Shown: piece by piece, positions 7,632 through 17,804 of the stretch
How the letters are laid out: the number at the start of each line of letters is the position of its first letter
Position numbering within the stretch: the stretch's first letter is position 1
DNA from: Solwaraspora sp. WMMD406
Lineage (GTDB): Bacteria > Actinomycetota > Actinomycetes > Mycobacteriales > Micromonosporaceae
DNA length: 64,000 bases
Direction: 5' to 3'
Assembly: GCF_029626025.1 (NCBI RefSeq)
Contig: NZ_JARUBF010000001.1
Span: 992,001 to 1,056,000, forward strand
Translations under genes and position numbers: made by a program
Notes under the pieces: model-generated
Database searches by the model: none
Told to the model about the DNA's origin: nothing
Seen by the model: only the letters and a program-made list of their open reading frames with translations

Positions 7632-10016
7632 TCAGGAGATCCTGATCTTCATCGTGGTGCCGTCGACGGACACCACGCGGATCTTGACGCCGACCGCGGG
7701 CAGCTTGACCCCGTGGTTCGGCAGTTCCTCGTAGAAGTACTTCTTGGTGTCGTCGAACACCGGCGCAGCGGCTTGGCCACGGATGTACTGCGGCTGGTCG
7801 TTGATGTGCAACGTGAACGAGTCGGCCTTCTCCAGGCTGAACGGCGCGTCGTACACCTGGACCCTGGCCCGCCACGGCGCGCCGGTCAGGTTGTACATCG
7901 GTCGTGGCCGCGAGTCGATGTAGAGGTTGCGGCCCTCACCCGGGTGCACGTTGGTGTTGTTGTCGACCTGGGAGGTGTCCCAGTAGGAGATCAGCAGACC
8001 CTCCTGGTAGGCGTAGTGGTCCACCCAGTCGGGGTTGCTGTACCCGAAGTAGTACGGGCCGGTCTCCAGGTACTTGTCGTAGGACACGTACGAGCGGTGC
8101 CCGGCGATGTAGTAGTTGTCGTACTCGCCGGTCACGCTGGACCCGACGGTGCTCCAGCCGCCGGTCGTCCAGCCGCCGTCGCCTTCGGCGCCGTCGGTGA
8201 AGATCGGGGAGCCGTCGGCGGTCACGACGATCTCGTCACCGAAGAAGCCGCCGTACGCCACCGCACCGTCGGTGCGGTAGAGGAACCGCAGCAGCATCGT
8301 GTCGCCGGCGTAGGCGTCCAGCGGCACGTTGATGTCGACCCAGGCGCCGCCGGTCGAGCTGTCGATCGCCGGAGTGCCACTGCCGTCGGTGCCGAACGGG
8401 GTGCCGTTGATCGTGCCGTCCAGCGACGTCCAGCTCGCGCCGCCATCGGAGGACGCCTGGAAGTACAGGTAGTCGTAGTCGTCCTCGATGTCGTACCGGG
8501 CCTTCATGGACAGCGCCGCCGTGGACGACCCGGTCAGGTCGAACTCCCGGGTCATCGTGTTGCTCAGGTCGTCTTCGTTGCCGGAGAAGTACTGGAAGTC
8601 GCCGGCGAACGGCTCACCGAGTTCGGTGGTGACCTCCTTCTTGGGCAGGACCACGACCACCGCTTGGGCGCGCTTGGTGTTGTACTCCTGCGGACCGAGG
8701 TGCAGCGTGCGTTTCTGACCGGCGACCACAACCTCGTAGTCGAGCCAGCCGAGTTGCAGCTTGTTCCAGGCACCGAGGTCACCCGGCCGTTCGCCGATAC
8801 CGCCGTCGCCGGCGGCACCGAGGCGGCTCTGCGCCATCAGCGTCCAGTGCTCGTTGTTGTTGTCCCCGCCGCCGGAGGTGTCGTAGTCGTCCGGCAGACC
8901 AAGGTCGTGGGCGTACTCGTGGACGAAGACGCTCAGTCCGCCGTTCTCGGGCTGGATGGTGTAGTCACCGATCCACAGGCCACTGTCGCCGACCTGCGTA
9001 CCGCCGAGCGGGTTCTGCTCCGGGCCGGTCAGGCCGATGTCGCTGCCGAAGGCGTACCAGCGGTGGCTCCAGATGGCGTCCTCACCCTGCCACGGGTCGC
9101 GGTCGGCCTGGTCGCCGCCGGCGTGCACGATCTGGAAGTGGTCGAGGTAGCCGTCCGGCTCGTTGAAGTCGCCGTCACCGTCGTGGTCGTACCGGTCCCA
9201 CTTGTCGAACTCGCGCAGTTCGGCGTTGATCTCCTCGTCGGTGCGTCCGAGCGCCCGCTGGTCGGCCACCCACTGGTTGGCGGCGTCGCGGATCAGCTGC
9301 CACACGTTGCTGCAGACGTTGCTGCCGCACAGGTCCCGACCGTACCGGGCCTCGTTGTAGCGGACCTTCACCCAGTCGGTGACGGTGCCGTCCACGCTGT
9401 ACCGACCGGACGACTGGGTCTCGTAGTAGGTCTTGACCGATTCGACACCTTCGCCAGCGCCGAAGTACAGCTGCTGGTAGTAATCGGCCGAGTAGTCGGC
9501 GCGCCAGATGGTGGTGTTGTCCACCGAGCGGTCCGGCTCGGGGATCTCGTTGTGCAGCGGGCCGTCGAAACGCGCCGGACCCGGCCAGTCGGGGTTGCTG
9601 TCGACGTCCGGGTAGCTGGGGTGACGCTCGTTGCCGAACTCGGCCAGGATCACGAAGATCCGGTCGGTGGTCTCGCGCTCCAGCTCGACGTACTGGTCCG
9701 TGGAGGCTTTCGCGCCGCCGGCCGCGCGTCCGGCGAGACCAGCGCCACTGGTCTCGCCGACCTTGGCGACGGTGCTCGCGCCGCGACGTTCCGGCGTGAT
9801 CCGTCCGCTGACCACGTCGCTCACCGCGCGTTCGCGTAGCTCACGACGCTTCTCGCCGAGTGGGTTGGGCAGGTCGTCGATGCTCGGCGCTACGTCCAGG
9901 GAAGGAGCCACCGCTGGTGCTTCCACCGGCGGTGCCGCCATCGCTGTCGCGGGCAGAGCAAAGCCCATCCCTGAGGCGAGCGACACGGTGAGCATTCCCA
10001 CCATGACTTTGCGCAC
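7632..10016 (-). CDS. Secreted M6-family metalloprotease (immune inhibitor A type)
   Basis: A 794-residue precursor with a signal peptide (MRKVMVGMLTVSLASGMGF, cleavage likely after ATAMA). A propeptide of about 90 residues precedes the catalytic domain. The zinc site is HEYAHDLGLPDDYDT near residue 365, with HExxH followed by the downstream Asp typical of M6 peptidases. A jelly-roll-like module around residues 480-600 (SSDGGASWTSLDG) follows. It acts outside the cell on proteins. The gene is monocistronic by spacing, with a 324-bp upstream gap containing the acs terminator. Confidence 0.88.
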   Translation of the reverse strand: MRKVMVGMLTVSLASGMGFALPATAMAAPPVEAPAVAPSLDVAPSIDDLPNPLGEKRRELRERAVSDVVSGRITPERRGASTVAKVGETSGAGLAGRAAGGAKASTDQYVELERETTDRIFVILAEFGNERHPSYPDVDSNPDWPGPARFDGPLHNEIPEPDRSVDNTTIWRADYSADYYQQLYFGAGEGVESVKTYYETQSSGRYSVDGTVTDWVKVRYNEARYGRDLCGSNVCSNVWQLIRDAANQWVADQRALGRTDEEINAELREFDKWDRYDHDGDGDFNEPDGYLDHFQIVHAGGDQADRDPWQGEDAIWSHRWYAFGSDIGLTGPEQNPLGGTQVGDSGLWIGDYTIQPENGGLSVFVHEYAHDLGLPDDYDTSGGGDNNNEHWTLMAQSRLGAAGDGGIGERPGDLGAWNKLQLGWLDYEVVVAGQKRTLHLGPQEYNTKRAQAVVVVLPKKEVTTELGEPFAGDFQYFSGNEDDLSNTMTREFDLTGSSTAALSMKARYDIEDDYDYLYFQASSDGGASWTSLDGTINGTPFGTDGSGTPAIDSSTGGAWVDINVPLDAYAGDTMLLRFLYRTDGAVAYGGFFGDEIVVTADGSPIFTDGAEGDGGWTTGGWSTVGSSVTGEYDNYYIAGHRSYVSYDKYLETGPYYFGYSNPDWVDHYAYQEGLLISYWDTSQVDNNTNVHPGEGRNLYIDSRPRPMYNLTGAPWRARVQVYDAPFSLEKADSFTLHINDQPQYIRGQAAAPVFDDTKKYFYEELPNHGVKLPAVGVKIRVVSVDGTTMKIRIS

Positions 10017-10247
10017 CTGGTTACCTCCGGTTCGGGGGAATCCGGGCTACCACTTGGGTGAGTGGCGCCAGGAGATCCGGATGATGTGGCCTCGGTCGTA
10101 GGGGCCAAAGTGAAAGTAGTCACCGGAGGGAACCGCTGTGAAGATCGATGCGTCGATTGGTTTCAAGATCTTGTTTGGATCGCCCCGATTTGTCACATCG
10201 ATGAGGTGTCAGATGTTGGCAGCCGCACGTCGGAGCCGGGAGACGCG
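10017..10247 (-). promoter_or_regulatory. Leader/promoter region of the M6 protease gene
   Basis: No gene is visible in this stretch. It should hold the promoter of the protease gene. Read on the minus strand it contains a purine-rich ribosome site just before the ATG and a comparatively AT-rich patch near 10145-10225. I cannot assign -10 and -35 boxes with confidence. Confidence 0.4.
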
Positions 10248-10291
10248 ACGGGCCGGGCCGGACACCCCGAAAGGCGACCGGCCCGGCCCGT
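10248..10291 (-). terminator. Hairpin terminator of acs
   Basis: A perfect 14-bp inverted repeat (ACGGGCCGGGCCGG at 10248-10261 and its complement at 10278-10291) with a 16-base loop lies 50 bases beyond the acs stop codon. There is no U-tract, which is usual for actinobacterial terminators. Confidence 0.75.
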
Positions 10292-10340
10292 AGAGCGACG
10301 ACCGACGGTACGGCGAACCGTCCCGGACGGTCGTCGGTGT

Positions 10341-12305
<1,965 letters not shown>

Positions 12306-12484
12306 GCGTGGGGCTCCTCACACGTCGCTTGACTTGCTCCGAGGTTAGTGTCGCGGCCCGGCTGGCACGAGACGTCTCACCCGCTGGGGTGCGGACCACG
12401 CGCCGAGTGGCTCCCGTCGCGCGGTGGCCGGTCCCGGCCGGGACCGGTCCGGGCGGGGCTGGGCCGGCGCGTAGCGTGGCAGGC

Positions 12485-13234
12485 GTGACCGAGACCGATC
12501 CGCTGGCCCCCCTGCTCGACCTCGCCGACGTGCGGCCCGCCTTGGATCGGGCCCGTGAGCAGGTCGACCAGGCGTTGCGGCATCGCGCGCTGCGCCGCCA
12601 CGGCGGCCGGGTCGCCGCCGAGATGAGTCTGCGGGCGGCGGTGGCCAGCGCGGCGTTGGAAGGCCACGGGTACCCGCTCGCCGAGGTCCGGGCCGGCACC
12701 GTCACCGATCCGGTCGTACAGGGCGCGTTGCGAGTCGCCGAGGCGGTGCCGCACCTGTGCGACCGGTGGCCGCGCGCGCCGCGCCAGGTCTTGGCGCGGC
12801 TGCACGTGCTGGCCGCCAGCGACCTGGTGGGGGTCGATCGACTCGGTCGTCCCGTCGAGGCCGAGCCGGTGGCGCCGCGTATCGACGGCCTGGCCGGCCT
12901 GATCACGGGCGGCACGTCGGTGCCGCCGCTGCTGCTCGCGGCGGTGGTGCACGCCGAGCTGCTGACCCTGCGCCCGTTCGCCGGGCCGGGCGGCGTCGTG
13001 GCGAGGGCCGCCGCCCGGCTCACGCTGATCGCCGCCGGCTCCGATCCGCGTGGGCTGCTCGCGGTCGAGGTCGGCCATCAGGAGCGGGAGCCGGAGTACG
13101 TGGGTTCGGCCGGGGCGTACGCCACCGGTACCGCCGACGGGGTGCGGTCCTGGCTGCGGCACTACCTGACCGCCGTCGAGGTGGGCGCGGCCCGGTTGAC
13201 GGAGGTGGCCGACGAGGCGTTGGCCGCCGCCTGA
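12485..13234 (+). CDS. Degenerate Fic-fold protein (Rv3662c-like)
   Basis: 249 residues from a GTG. The protein has the outline of a Fic domain without its catalytic residues. SAALEGHGYPLAEV (about residues 55-70) resembles the Fic inhibitory helix (S/TxxxE-G/N). ELLTLRPFAGPGGVVARAAARL (from about residue 160) aligns with the active loop HPFxxGNGRxxR but has Arg for the catalytic His and lacks the GNGR anion site. AMP transfer is therefore unlikely; a binding or regulatory role is inferred. Annotation pipelines often call such proteins oxidoreductases without motif support. It abuts the HAD gene stop-to-stop. Confidence 0.65.
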   Translation: MTETDPLAPLLDLADVRPALDRAREQVDQALRHRALRRHGGRVAAEMSLRAAVASAALEGHGYPLAEVRAGTVTDPVVQGALRVAEAVPHLCDRWPRAPRQVLARLHVLAASDLVGVDRLGRPVEAEPVAPRIDGLAGLITGGTSVPPLLLAAVVHAELLTLRPFAGPGGVVARAAARLTLIAAGSDPRGLLAVEVGHQEREPEYVGSAGAYATGTADGVRSWLRHYLTAVEVGAARLTEVADEALAAA

Positions 13235-14056
13235 TCAGGTGGAGCTGGCGCGGGCCCGGCGGTGCCGCCCGTACCAGGCGATCCCGATGGCGACCCCGAC
13301 GCCGACGCTCAACGCGGCGGCCGCGACCGGAACGGCCGGTCGTTCGCGCAGCCGGCGGCCGAGCGGTACGGGGTGGCGGAAGGCCAGCACCGGCCAGCCC
13401 TGTTCGGTGGCCAGCTTGCGGAGCTGACGGTCAGGGTTGACCGCGGTGGGGTGCCCGACGCATTCGAGCATCGGGACATCGGTGTACGAATCCGAATAGG
13501 CGTAGCAGTCGGCCAGTTGGTATCCGCGCTGCTCCGCCAGCTCGATGACGCCGTCCGCCTTGGAGGTGCCGGCCGCGTAGAATTCGATTTCACCGCTGTA
13601 TCGGCCGTTCTCCACCGCCATCCGGGTGGCGATCACGTCGGTGATGCCGAGCAGCTCGCCGATCGGCCGGACCATCTCCTCGCCGGAGGCGGAGACCAGC
13701 ACGACGTCCCGGCCGGCGTTCTGGTGTTCCTCGATCAGTGCGGCGGCCTCGGCGTACACGTACGGGTTGATCAGCTCGTGCAGGGTTTCGGCGACGATCT
13801 GGCGGACCTGCTCCACCTGCCATCCCTTGCACAGGGCCGCGAGGTAGTCGCGGGTGCGGGCCATGGTCTGCTCGTCGGTGCCGCCGAGCCGGAACATCAG
13901 CTGGGCGTACGCGGACTTGACCACGTCCCGTCTGGTGATCAAGCCGTCGCGGTAGAAAGGCCGGCCGAACGCCAAGGCGCTGGACTTGGCGATCACGGTC
14001 TTGTCGAGGTCAAAGAAAGCGGCGCTGCGGCCCACGACGGAGAAGTCTAGCCGCAC
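13235..14056 (-). CDS. HAD-IB phosphatase (SerB-like) with a C-terminal membrane helix
   Basis: 273 residues. The HAD motifs are all present: FDLDKTVI (motif I; the first Asp is the nucleophile), VSASGEEM (motif II), a lysine in AGTSKADGVI (motif III) and YSDSYTDVPML (motif IV). This is the HAD-IB layout of phosphoserine-phosphatase-like enzymes. The C-terminus has a hydrophobic helix (PVAAAALSVGVGVAIGIAW) ending in a basic tail, so the enzyme is probably tail-anchored. The substrate is unknown. Its place beside ssd with the 6C RNA between them matches Rv3661 of mycobacteria. The start used is a GTG at 14056; another GTG seven codons in is possible. Confidence 0.88.
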   Translation of the reverse strand: MRLDFSVVGRSAAFFDLDKTVIAKSSALAFGRPFYRDGLITRRDVVKSAYAQLMFRLGGTDEQTMARTRDYLAALCKGWQVEQVRQIVAETLHELINPYVYAEAAALIEEHQNAGRDVVLVSASGEEMVRPIGELLGITDVIATRMAVENGRYSGEIEFYAAGTSKADGVIELAEQRGYQLADCYAYSDSYTDVPMLECVGHPTAVNPDRQLRKLATEQGWPVLAFRHPVPLGRRLRERPAVPVAAAALSVGVGVAIGIAWYGRHRRARASST

Positions 14057-14261
14057 GGATCCGGCGCGCGCCGGTGCCCGGGTCCGCCGACGGTACCCGG
14101 TCCGCTCCCGCCTCCTGACCCGACGATCAGCGATCCCGGCGGCCTCACCTGGGTTCGACGCGGTTCCGATCCGCGACTCGCGGTAGAGAGCACTCGACGT
14201 GTGGGCGGTGACTCAGGCATGCTGGTTTGTGACACGCTTTCGTTTCTGGTCCAGTTCCATC

Positions 14262-14370
14262 CGTTAAGCCCTCGGCGGTTGCACCCCCCGTGACCGCTGA
14301 GTGGGTTCGGCTCGACCCCCCCGGAGCCGGACCCCAGACGACCCCCGCCTCCCCCCGGCGGGGGTCGTCG
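14262..14370 (+). ncRNA. 6C small RNA
   Basis: Consecutive stem-loops with long C-runs exposed in their loops lie here: six Cs at 14284-14289 between CTCGGCGGT and ACCGCTGAG, seven Cs at 14316-14322 flanked by GGCT/GAGCC, and a final perfect 13-bp stem (14337-14349 with 14357-14369) around a TCCCCCC loop that should act as terminator. C-rich loops define the 6C RNA family of actinomycetes. The mycobacterial member (B11) lies in the same place, between the HAD gene and ssd, in the ssd direction. In mycobacteria it base-pairs through its C-rich loops with G-rich mRNA starts. The 5' end given here is approximate. Confidence 0.8.
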
Positions 14371-14460
14371 CGTCTGCGGCCGACAACCACACCAGCAACC
14401 CCCGATCGGGTACGGACACGACCTGTCCCGATAGCAGAACAACCGTGGTACGTACGGATT

Positions 14461-14630
14461 TCCACAGGCCTTCCGGTTGTCCACAGGTTCCTTGATCATC
14501 TCCACCTGTCGTCCTGCCTCCCGGCGATCGTTGCGGCATCCGTCATCGATCCCAGGAGGCCCGGATGCCCCCGTCCACCAGCATCGACCACCCCCGACGC
14601 CTGCCCCTGGTGGTCACCGCTGACGAGGCG
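14461..14630 (+). repeat. Copy A of a 170-bp direct repeat: ssd promoter, leader and first codons
   Basis: This stretch aligns without gaps to 20046-20215; counting by hand, about 153 of 170 positions are identical. It contains two DnaA-box-like nonamers (ATTTCCACA starting just before the repeat and TTGTCCACA at 14479-14487), the ribosome site AGGAGG, the ATG and about 22 codons of ssd. The second copy plays the same part in front of tadA. Confidence 0.9.
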
Positions 14631-15659
14631 CTCCTCGACGACCTGCTACGGCTGGCCGCCCTCGCCGGCACCGAGGTCGACCTCGCGGCCGACCCGATCG
14701 CCGCCCGGTCCCGGCACAGCAGCGCCCCGCTCGTCCTGCTCGGCGCCGACCAGGCCGAGCCGTTCCTGCGCGCCCGGCTGCCCCGCCGCGCCCGGCTGAT
14801 CGTGGTCTGCCGGGCGGGCCAGGACCACGTCTGGCAGCTCGCCGAACCGCTCGGCGCCGAGCATGTGGCGATACTGCCGGCCGCCGAACCCTGGCTGGTC
14901 GACCGCTTCGCCGACCACGACGGCACCGCCACGGCACCGGGTCCGATCGTCGGCGTCGTGGGCGGTCGGGGCGGTGCTGGTGCCAGCGTCCTGGCCGGCG
15001 GGCTGGCCGCCACCGCCGCCCGACGCGGACTACGCAGCCTGCTGGTCGACGCGGACCCGCTCGGCGGCGGCTTGGACCTGGTCCTCGGGTGGGAACAACT
15101 CGACGGACTGCGCTGGCCGGCCCTCGCCGACAGCGACGGGCGGATCGACCCGACCGCCCTGGTCGGTGCGCTGCCCACCCGAGGCGACCTCGGCCTGCTC
15201 TCCTGGGATCGCGGCGAGCCTCTGCCGTTGCCGGCCGGCACGATGACCGCCGCGCTCGACGCCGCCCGCCGGGAACGCGACCTCGTGGTGGTGGATCTGC
15301 CGCGCCGCCCGGACGAGGCTGCCCTGGCCGCCCTGCACGCGACCGACCAGGTCTTCGTCGTGGTGCCGGCGGAACTGCGCGCCACCGCAGCGGCGGCCCG
15401 GGTCGTCGCCGGCATCCGCCCGCACTGCGCCGAGCTGTCGCTGATCGTCCGAGGACCCGCCCCCGGTCGGCTCCGGGCCCGCGAGATCGCCCGATCCCTG
15501 GATCTACCGCTGACCGGGACGTTGCAACCCGAGCCACGGATCAGTCGAGGTCTGGAACGCGGCGAGTCGCCGGGCGCGGTCGGTCGGGGCGCTCTCGCCG
15601 AACTCTGTCAGCGGATCGTCAGCCGGCTCGTGGACGCCCCGGCTCAGGCTGCGCGATGA
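14565..15659 (+). CDS. ssd: Septum-site-determining / CpaE-like ATPase of the tad locus
   Basis: 364 residues; AGGAGG is 6 bases before the ATG. Residues about 127-260 form a MinD/ParA-type domain with the deviant Walker A GGRGGAGAS, the switch region LLVDADPLGGGLDL and LVVVDLPRRPDEA. The Walker A lysine is changed to arginine, as in some Ssd/CpaE proteins. The N-terminal part is a receiver-like domain without an evident phosphoacceptor set. Family members localise pilus assembly or affect septum placement. In most actinobacteria tadA follows directly; here a 4.4-kb insert separates the two. Confidence 0.85.
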   Translation: MPPSTSIDHPRRLPLVVTADEALLDDLLRLAALAGTEVDLAADPIAARSRHSSAPLVLLGADQAEPFLRARLPRRARLIVVCRAGQDHVWQLAEPLGAEHVAILPAAEPWLVDRFADHDGTATAPGPIVGVVGGRGGAGASVLAGGLAATAARRGLRSLLVDADPLGGGLDLVLGWEQLDGLRWPALADSDGRIDPTALVGALPTRGDLGLLSWDRGEPLPLPAGTMTAALDAARRERDLVVVDLPRRPDEAALAALHATDQVFVVVPAELRATAAAARVVAGIRPHCAELSLIVRGPAPGRLRAREIARSLDLPLTGTLQPEPRISRGLERGESPGAVGRGALAELCQRIVSRLVDAPAQAAR

Positions 15660-16011
15660 GCCGGCACGCGGACGGAGGCGTCTTACGAGTTCGGGTAGCA
15701 CGCGATGCTCAACACTATGCGTACCGCCGACGGGTGGCGTCGGATCGGCTGGGACACCGCTGGGACACCGCGCCGGTCGCCCCATCGGAGCCAGACGGAC
15801 TCAGCGAACGGCAGGCATGCCACTGTACTCGTCAAGCTGCTCGGCGGGCACACCGGTAAGGAGTGCGACAGCCGACGTCGCCTCGCGAGTCATCCGAACG
15901 ACGGCGAAAGTAACGGCTCGGCATGACGAAAGCGTACGGAGGCTCCGGCACGCTGATCTGCTGCGATCCGCGCCGCGCGTATTCACGTGGCCGGCGTCGG
16001 GCGCAGCGCCT
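15660..16011 (+). other. Gene-poor left edge of the insert between ssd and tadA
   Basis: No complete gene is supported here. Besides the tadA-like scrap at 15684-15720, a minus-strand frame ending at 15801 reads like a protein C-terminus (REATSAVALLTGVPAEQL). It has no clear start or ribosome site and is probably another remnant. Confidence 0.4.
15684..15720 (+). pseudogene. Possible remnant of a tadA Walker A region
   Basis: Thirty-seven bases beginning 25 bp after the ssd stop match the tadA segment encoding GTGSGKTTMLNTM (20773-20810) at about 32 of 38 aligned positions, with one gap that breaks the frame. If real, it is what is left of the tadA copy that once followed ssd directly. The match is short and could be chance. 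Confidence 0.35.
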
Positions 16012-16656
16012 TCAGCGCGGCAAGTACGCGGTCAGCTGGTCGGCGAGTTGCTTCGGACGGCTGAGCGTCACCGTGTGGCCACCGTCGATTTCATCCGGTA
16101 CGGCATCGAGGCGGTCGGCCGCCACGCGGCGCTGGAAGTCGGGCGGGAAGAACCGGTCTTCGCGGGCGATGAGCAACCTCGTCGGCACGTCCGGCCACGC
16201 ATCCAGGGGCCATGGCTCGTTCCATTCTGCGCTGAGCTGGGCGCGGCCATGCGCCGAAGCCTCCGCGACAATCTCGGCCGGCACGCCATTATAGAACTGT
16301 TCCTCCTCACTGAGCCCCTCCACACTGCGGTGACCGGTGTTGCCCCACCAGTCGCCGGGACTCTCACCCGGCTTTGGGATCATGGGAGTGAGCAGGACAA
16401 GGAGCCGCACAGGCAGCTTGTCGGCGACCAGCGGCGCCGTGAACGCACCATAGGAGTGCCCGACGACCACGAGGTTGCTGCGATCGCCGACGGCATTGAC
16501 GACCGTGTCACAGAACTCGGCGAAGCCTGCCGCCCTGTCCTCGATCGGCAGCTCCGGCACCACCACATCGTGGCCCCGTCCGGTCAGCTCAGGGCCTAGC
16601 AGATGCCAGTCCCAGGAACTGCCGCCACCGCCGTGGATCAGAACGAAAGTCGCCAT
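16012..16656 (-). CDS. Alpha/beta-fold esterase
   Basis: 214 residues. The triad is visible: Ser in VVVGHSYGAF, Asp in IAREDRFFP and His in DGGHTVTLS near the C-terminus; the oxyanion region is LIHGGGGSSWDW. This is the small salicylate-esterase-like group of alpha/beta hydrolases. There is no signal peptide, so it is cytosolic. It lies alone at the left of the accessory insert between ssd and tadA; its substrate cannot be told. Confidence 0.85.
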   Translation of the reverse strand: MATFVLIHGGGGSSWDWHLLGPELTGRGHDVVVPELPIEDRAAGFAEFCDTVVNAVGDRSNLVVVGHSYGAFTAPLVADKLPVRLLVLLTPMIPKPGESPGDWWGNTGHRSVEGLSEEEQFYNGVPAEIVAEASAHGRAQLSAEWNEPWPLDAWPDVPTRLLIAREDRFFPPDFQRRVAADRLDAVPDEIDGGHTVTLSRPKQLADQLTAYLPR

Positions 16657-16816
16657 GCGCCAAAGCCTCGCACAGGGGTACGACAGTCAGTAACGCCGCC
16701 CGATGCGCTACACCCGGCCGCCCAACGGCGACCTCACGGCAGAGTCACGTACCGGGCCGGAAGCGTTGTCCCGCGACGACTGGACTCTGCCGCGATCCGC
16801 CGCGAGTGCGACTGGC

Positions 16817-17032
16817 TCAGCTTGGTGCCGTGGACCTGACGGCTGACCAGACTTCCTCGTACGCCGCCGCCTCGGCGGGCTTGTCGAGGTAGAGCGCACC
16901 GGTCAGTCCGTCGGCGTAGATGATCGTCGGCTCGTCGGAGCCGTCGAAGTCGAGGATGGTGAACGCGCCGTTCGTCACGGTGGCGCGGTGCAGACCAGCG
17001 CTGAACGGCACCATCCGGATGGCGATCTGCAT
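16817..17032 (-). pseudogene. Duplicated C-terminal piece of a DUF5753 regulator
   Basis: The 71-codon frame repeats the last third of the DUF5753 protein encoded at 17801-18655: FSAGLHRAT, FTILDFDGSDEPTIIYADGL and YLDKPAEAAAYEEVWSAV are shared almost exactly, and the DNA is about 90 % identical by eye. Its ATG overlaps the GntR stop codon (TAATG), so the scrap could still be translated by coupling. The helix-turn-helix part is missing. It looks like a tandem-duplication relic, but a residual stand-alone domain cannot be excluded. Confidence 0.75.
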
Positions 17033-17445
17033 TACCTGCCTTCGATCGTGACCCGATGCGCTCCGTAGCCCTCCACCTCGCCGTCGGCACGTGTCACCAG
17101 TACGACCGGTTCGCCTTCGTGGAGCCCGTACTTCCGACGTTCCTCTGGATCGGGCATCCTGGCCTGCGCTCGGTCGCCACTACTCAAGGTGACGGTAGTG
17201 CGTTCCTGCTCACCCATGACGAACGTTCCGCGACCTTGCACGACCACGATCAAGCCCTCGCTCCGCAGTTGCTGTAGTGCGCGCCGGACCGTGAGGCGAC
17301 TCAATTCGTACTCCTGCACCAGGTGCAGTTCGGAAGGAACTCGCTTGCCAGCGGCAAGTTCGCCCGTGCGGATCGCCTGGCGCAGCCGGCCTGCGAGCTG
17401 CTTCCACGTAGCGACGTCGGGGTCGAAGTCGCGTTCGCTGGTCAC
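17032..17445 (-). CDS. Short GntR-family transcriptional regulator
   Basis: 137 residues from a GTG. The winged-helix DNA-binding domain fills the first 75 residues (WKQLAGRLRQAIRTGELAAG, then SRLTVRRALQQLRSEGLI and VQGRGTFV). The C-terminal part is only about 55 residues (ERRKYGLHEGEPVVLVTRAD), too short for a full UTRA or FCD effector domain. The much longer open frame upstream is the DUF397 region read in another frame. It sits in the same direction as the DUF397/DUF5753 pair, but about 170 bp separates them. Confidence 0.75.
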   Translation of the reverse strand: MTSERDFDPDVATWKQLAGRLRQAIRTGELAAGKRVPSELHLVQEYELSRLTVRRALQQLRSEGLIVVVQGRGTFVMGEQERTTVTLSSGDRAQARMPDPEERRKYGLHEGEPVVLVTRADGEVEGYGAHRVTIEGR

Positions 17446-17615
17446 AGCGGCAAGGTAGGGCGCTACATGCTGCCGTAGTGTCGTGTTGACGCCGACCCGA
17501 CAGGTGGAGTCCGATCGTTGACAAGACCGTCGGGCCGTCGTACGGCTTGTGGTGATCTGACACGGGCTCTGCCCCTGGTCCTGATCATCGGACCAGGGGC
17601 AGACGTTTGTCGAGG

Positions 17616-17804
17616 TCAGTGGTCGAACTGGCCGACCTTGATTCCTTGGACGAAGCCGGTCCAGGTGTCGGCGGTGAACGACAGCACCGGTCCGGCCTGG
17701 TCCTTGCTGTCGCGGACCAGGGTGGCTCGGCTGGGGTTGGCGACCTCGACGCAGTCCCCGCCAGCGTTGCTGCGGGTGCTCTTCTTCCACGTGAGTTCGG
17801 TCAT
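17616..17804 (-). CDS. DUF397 small regulator
   Basis: 62 residues with the full DUF397 pattern: WKKSTRSNAGGDCVEVA, then VRDSKDQAGPVLSFTADTW. These small proteins pair with DUF5753 helix-turn-helix proteins, as in whiJ-like and Scr-type loci of streptomycetes, where they counteract the partner repressor. The ATG overlaps the stop of the upstream regulator by 4 bases (ATGA), so the pair is translationally coupled. Confidence 0.9.
   Translation of the reverse strand: MTELTWKKSTRSNAGGDCVEVANPSRATLVRDSKDQAGPVLSFTADTWTGFVQGIKVGQFDH

Noticed and set aside
7224-9839. 871-codon plus-strand frame
   Set aside because: It is antisense to the M6 protease, which has a signal peptide and a zinc motif; the plus-strand product is Val/Gly/Asp-biased without motifs.
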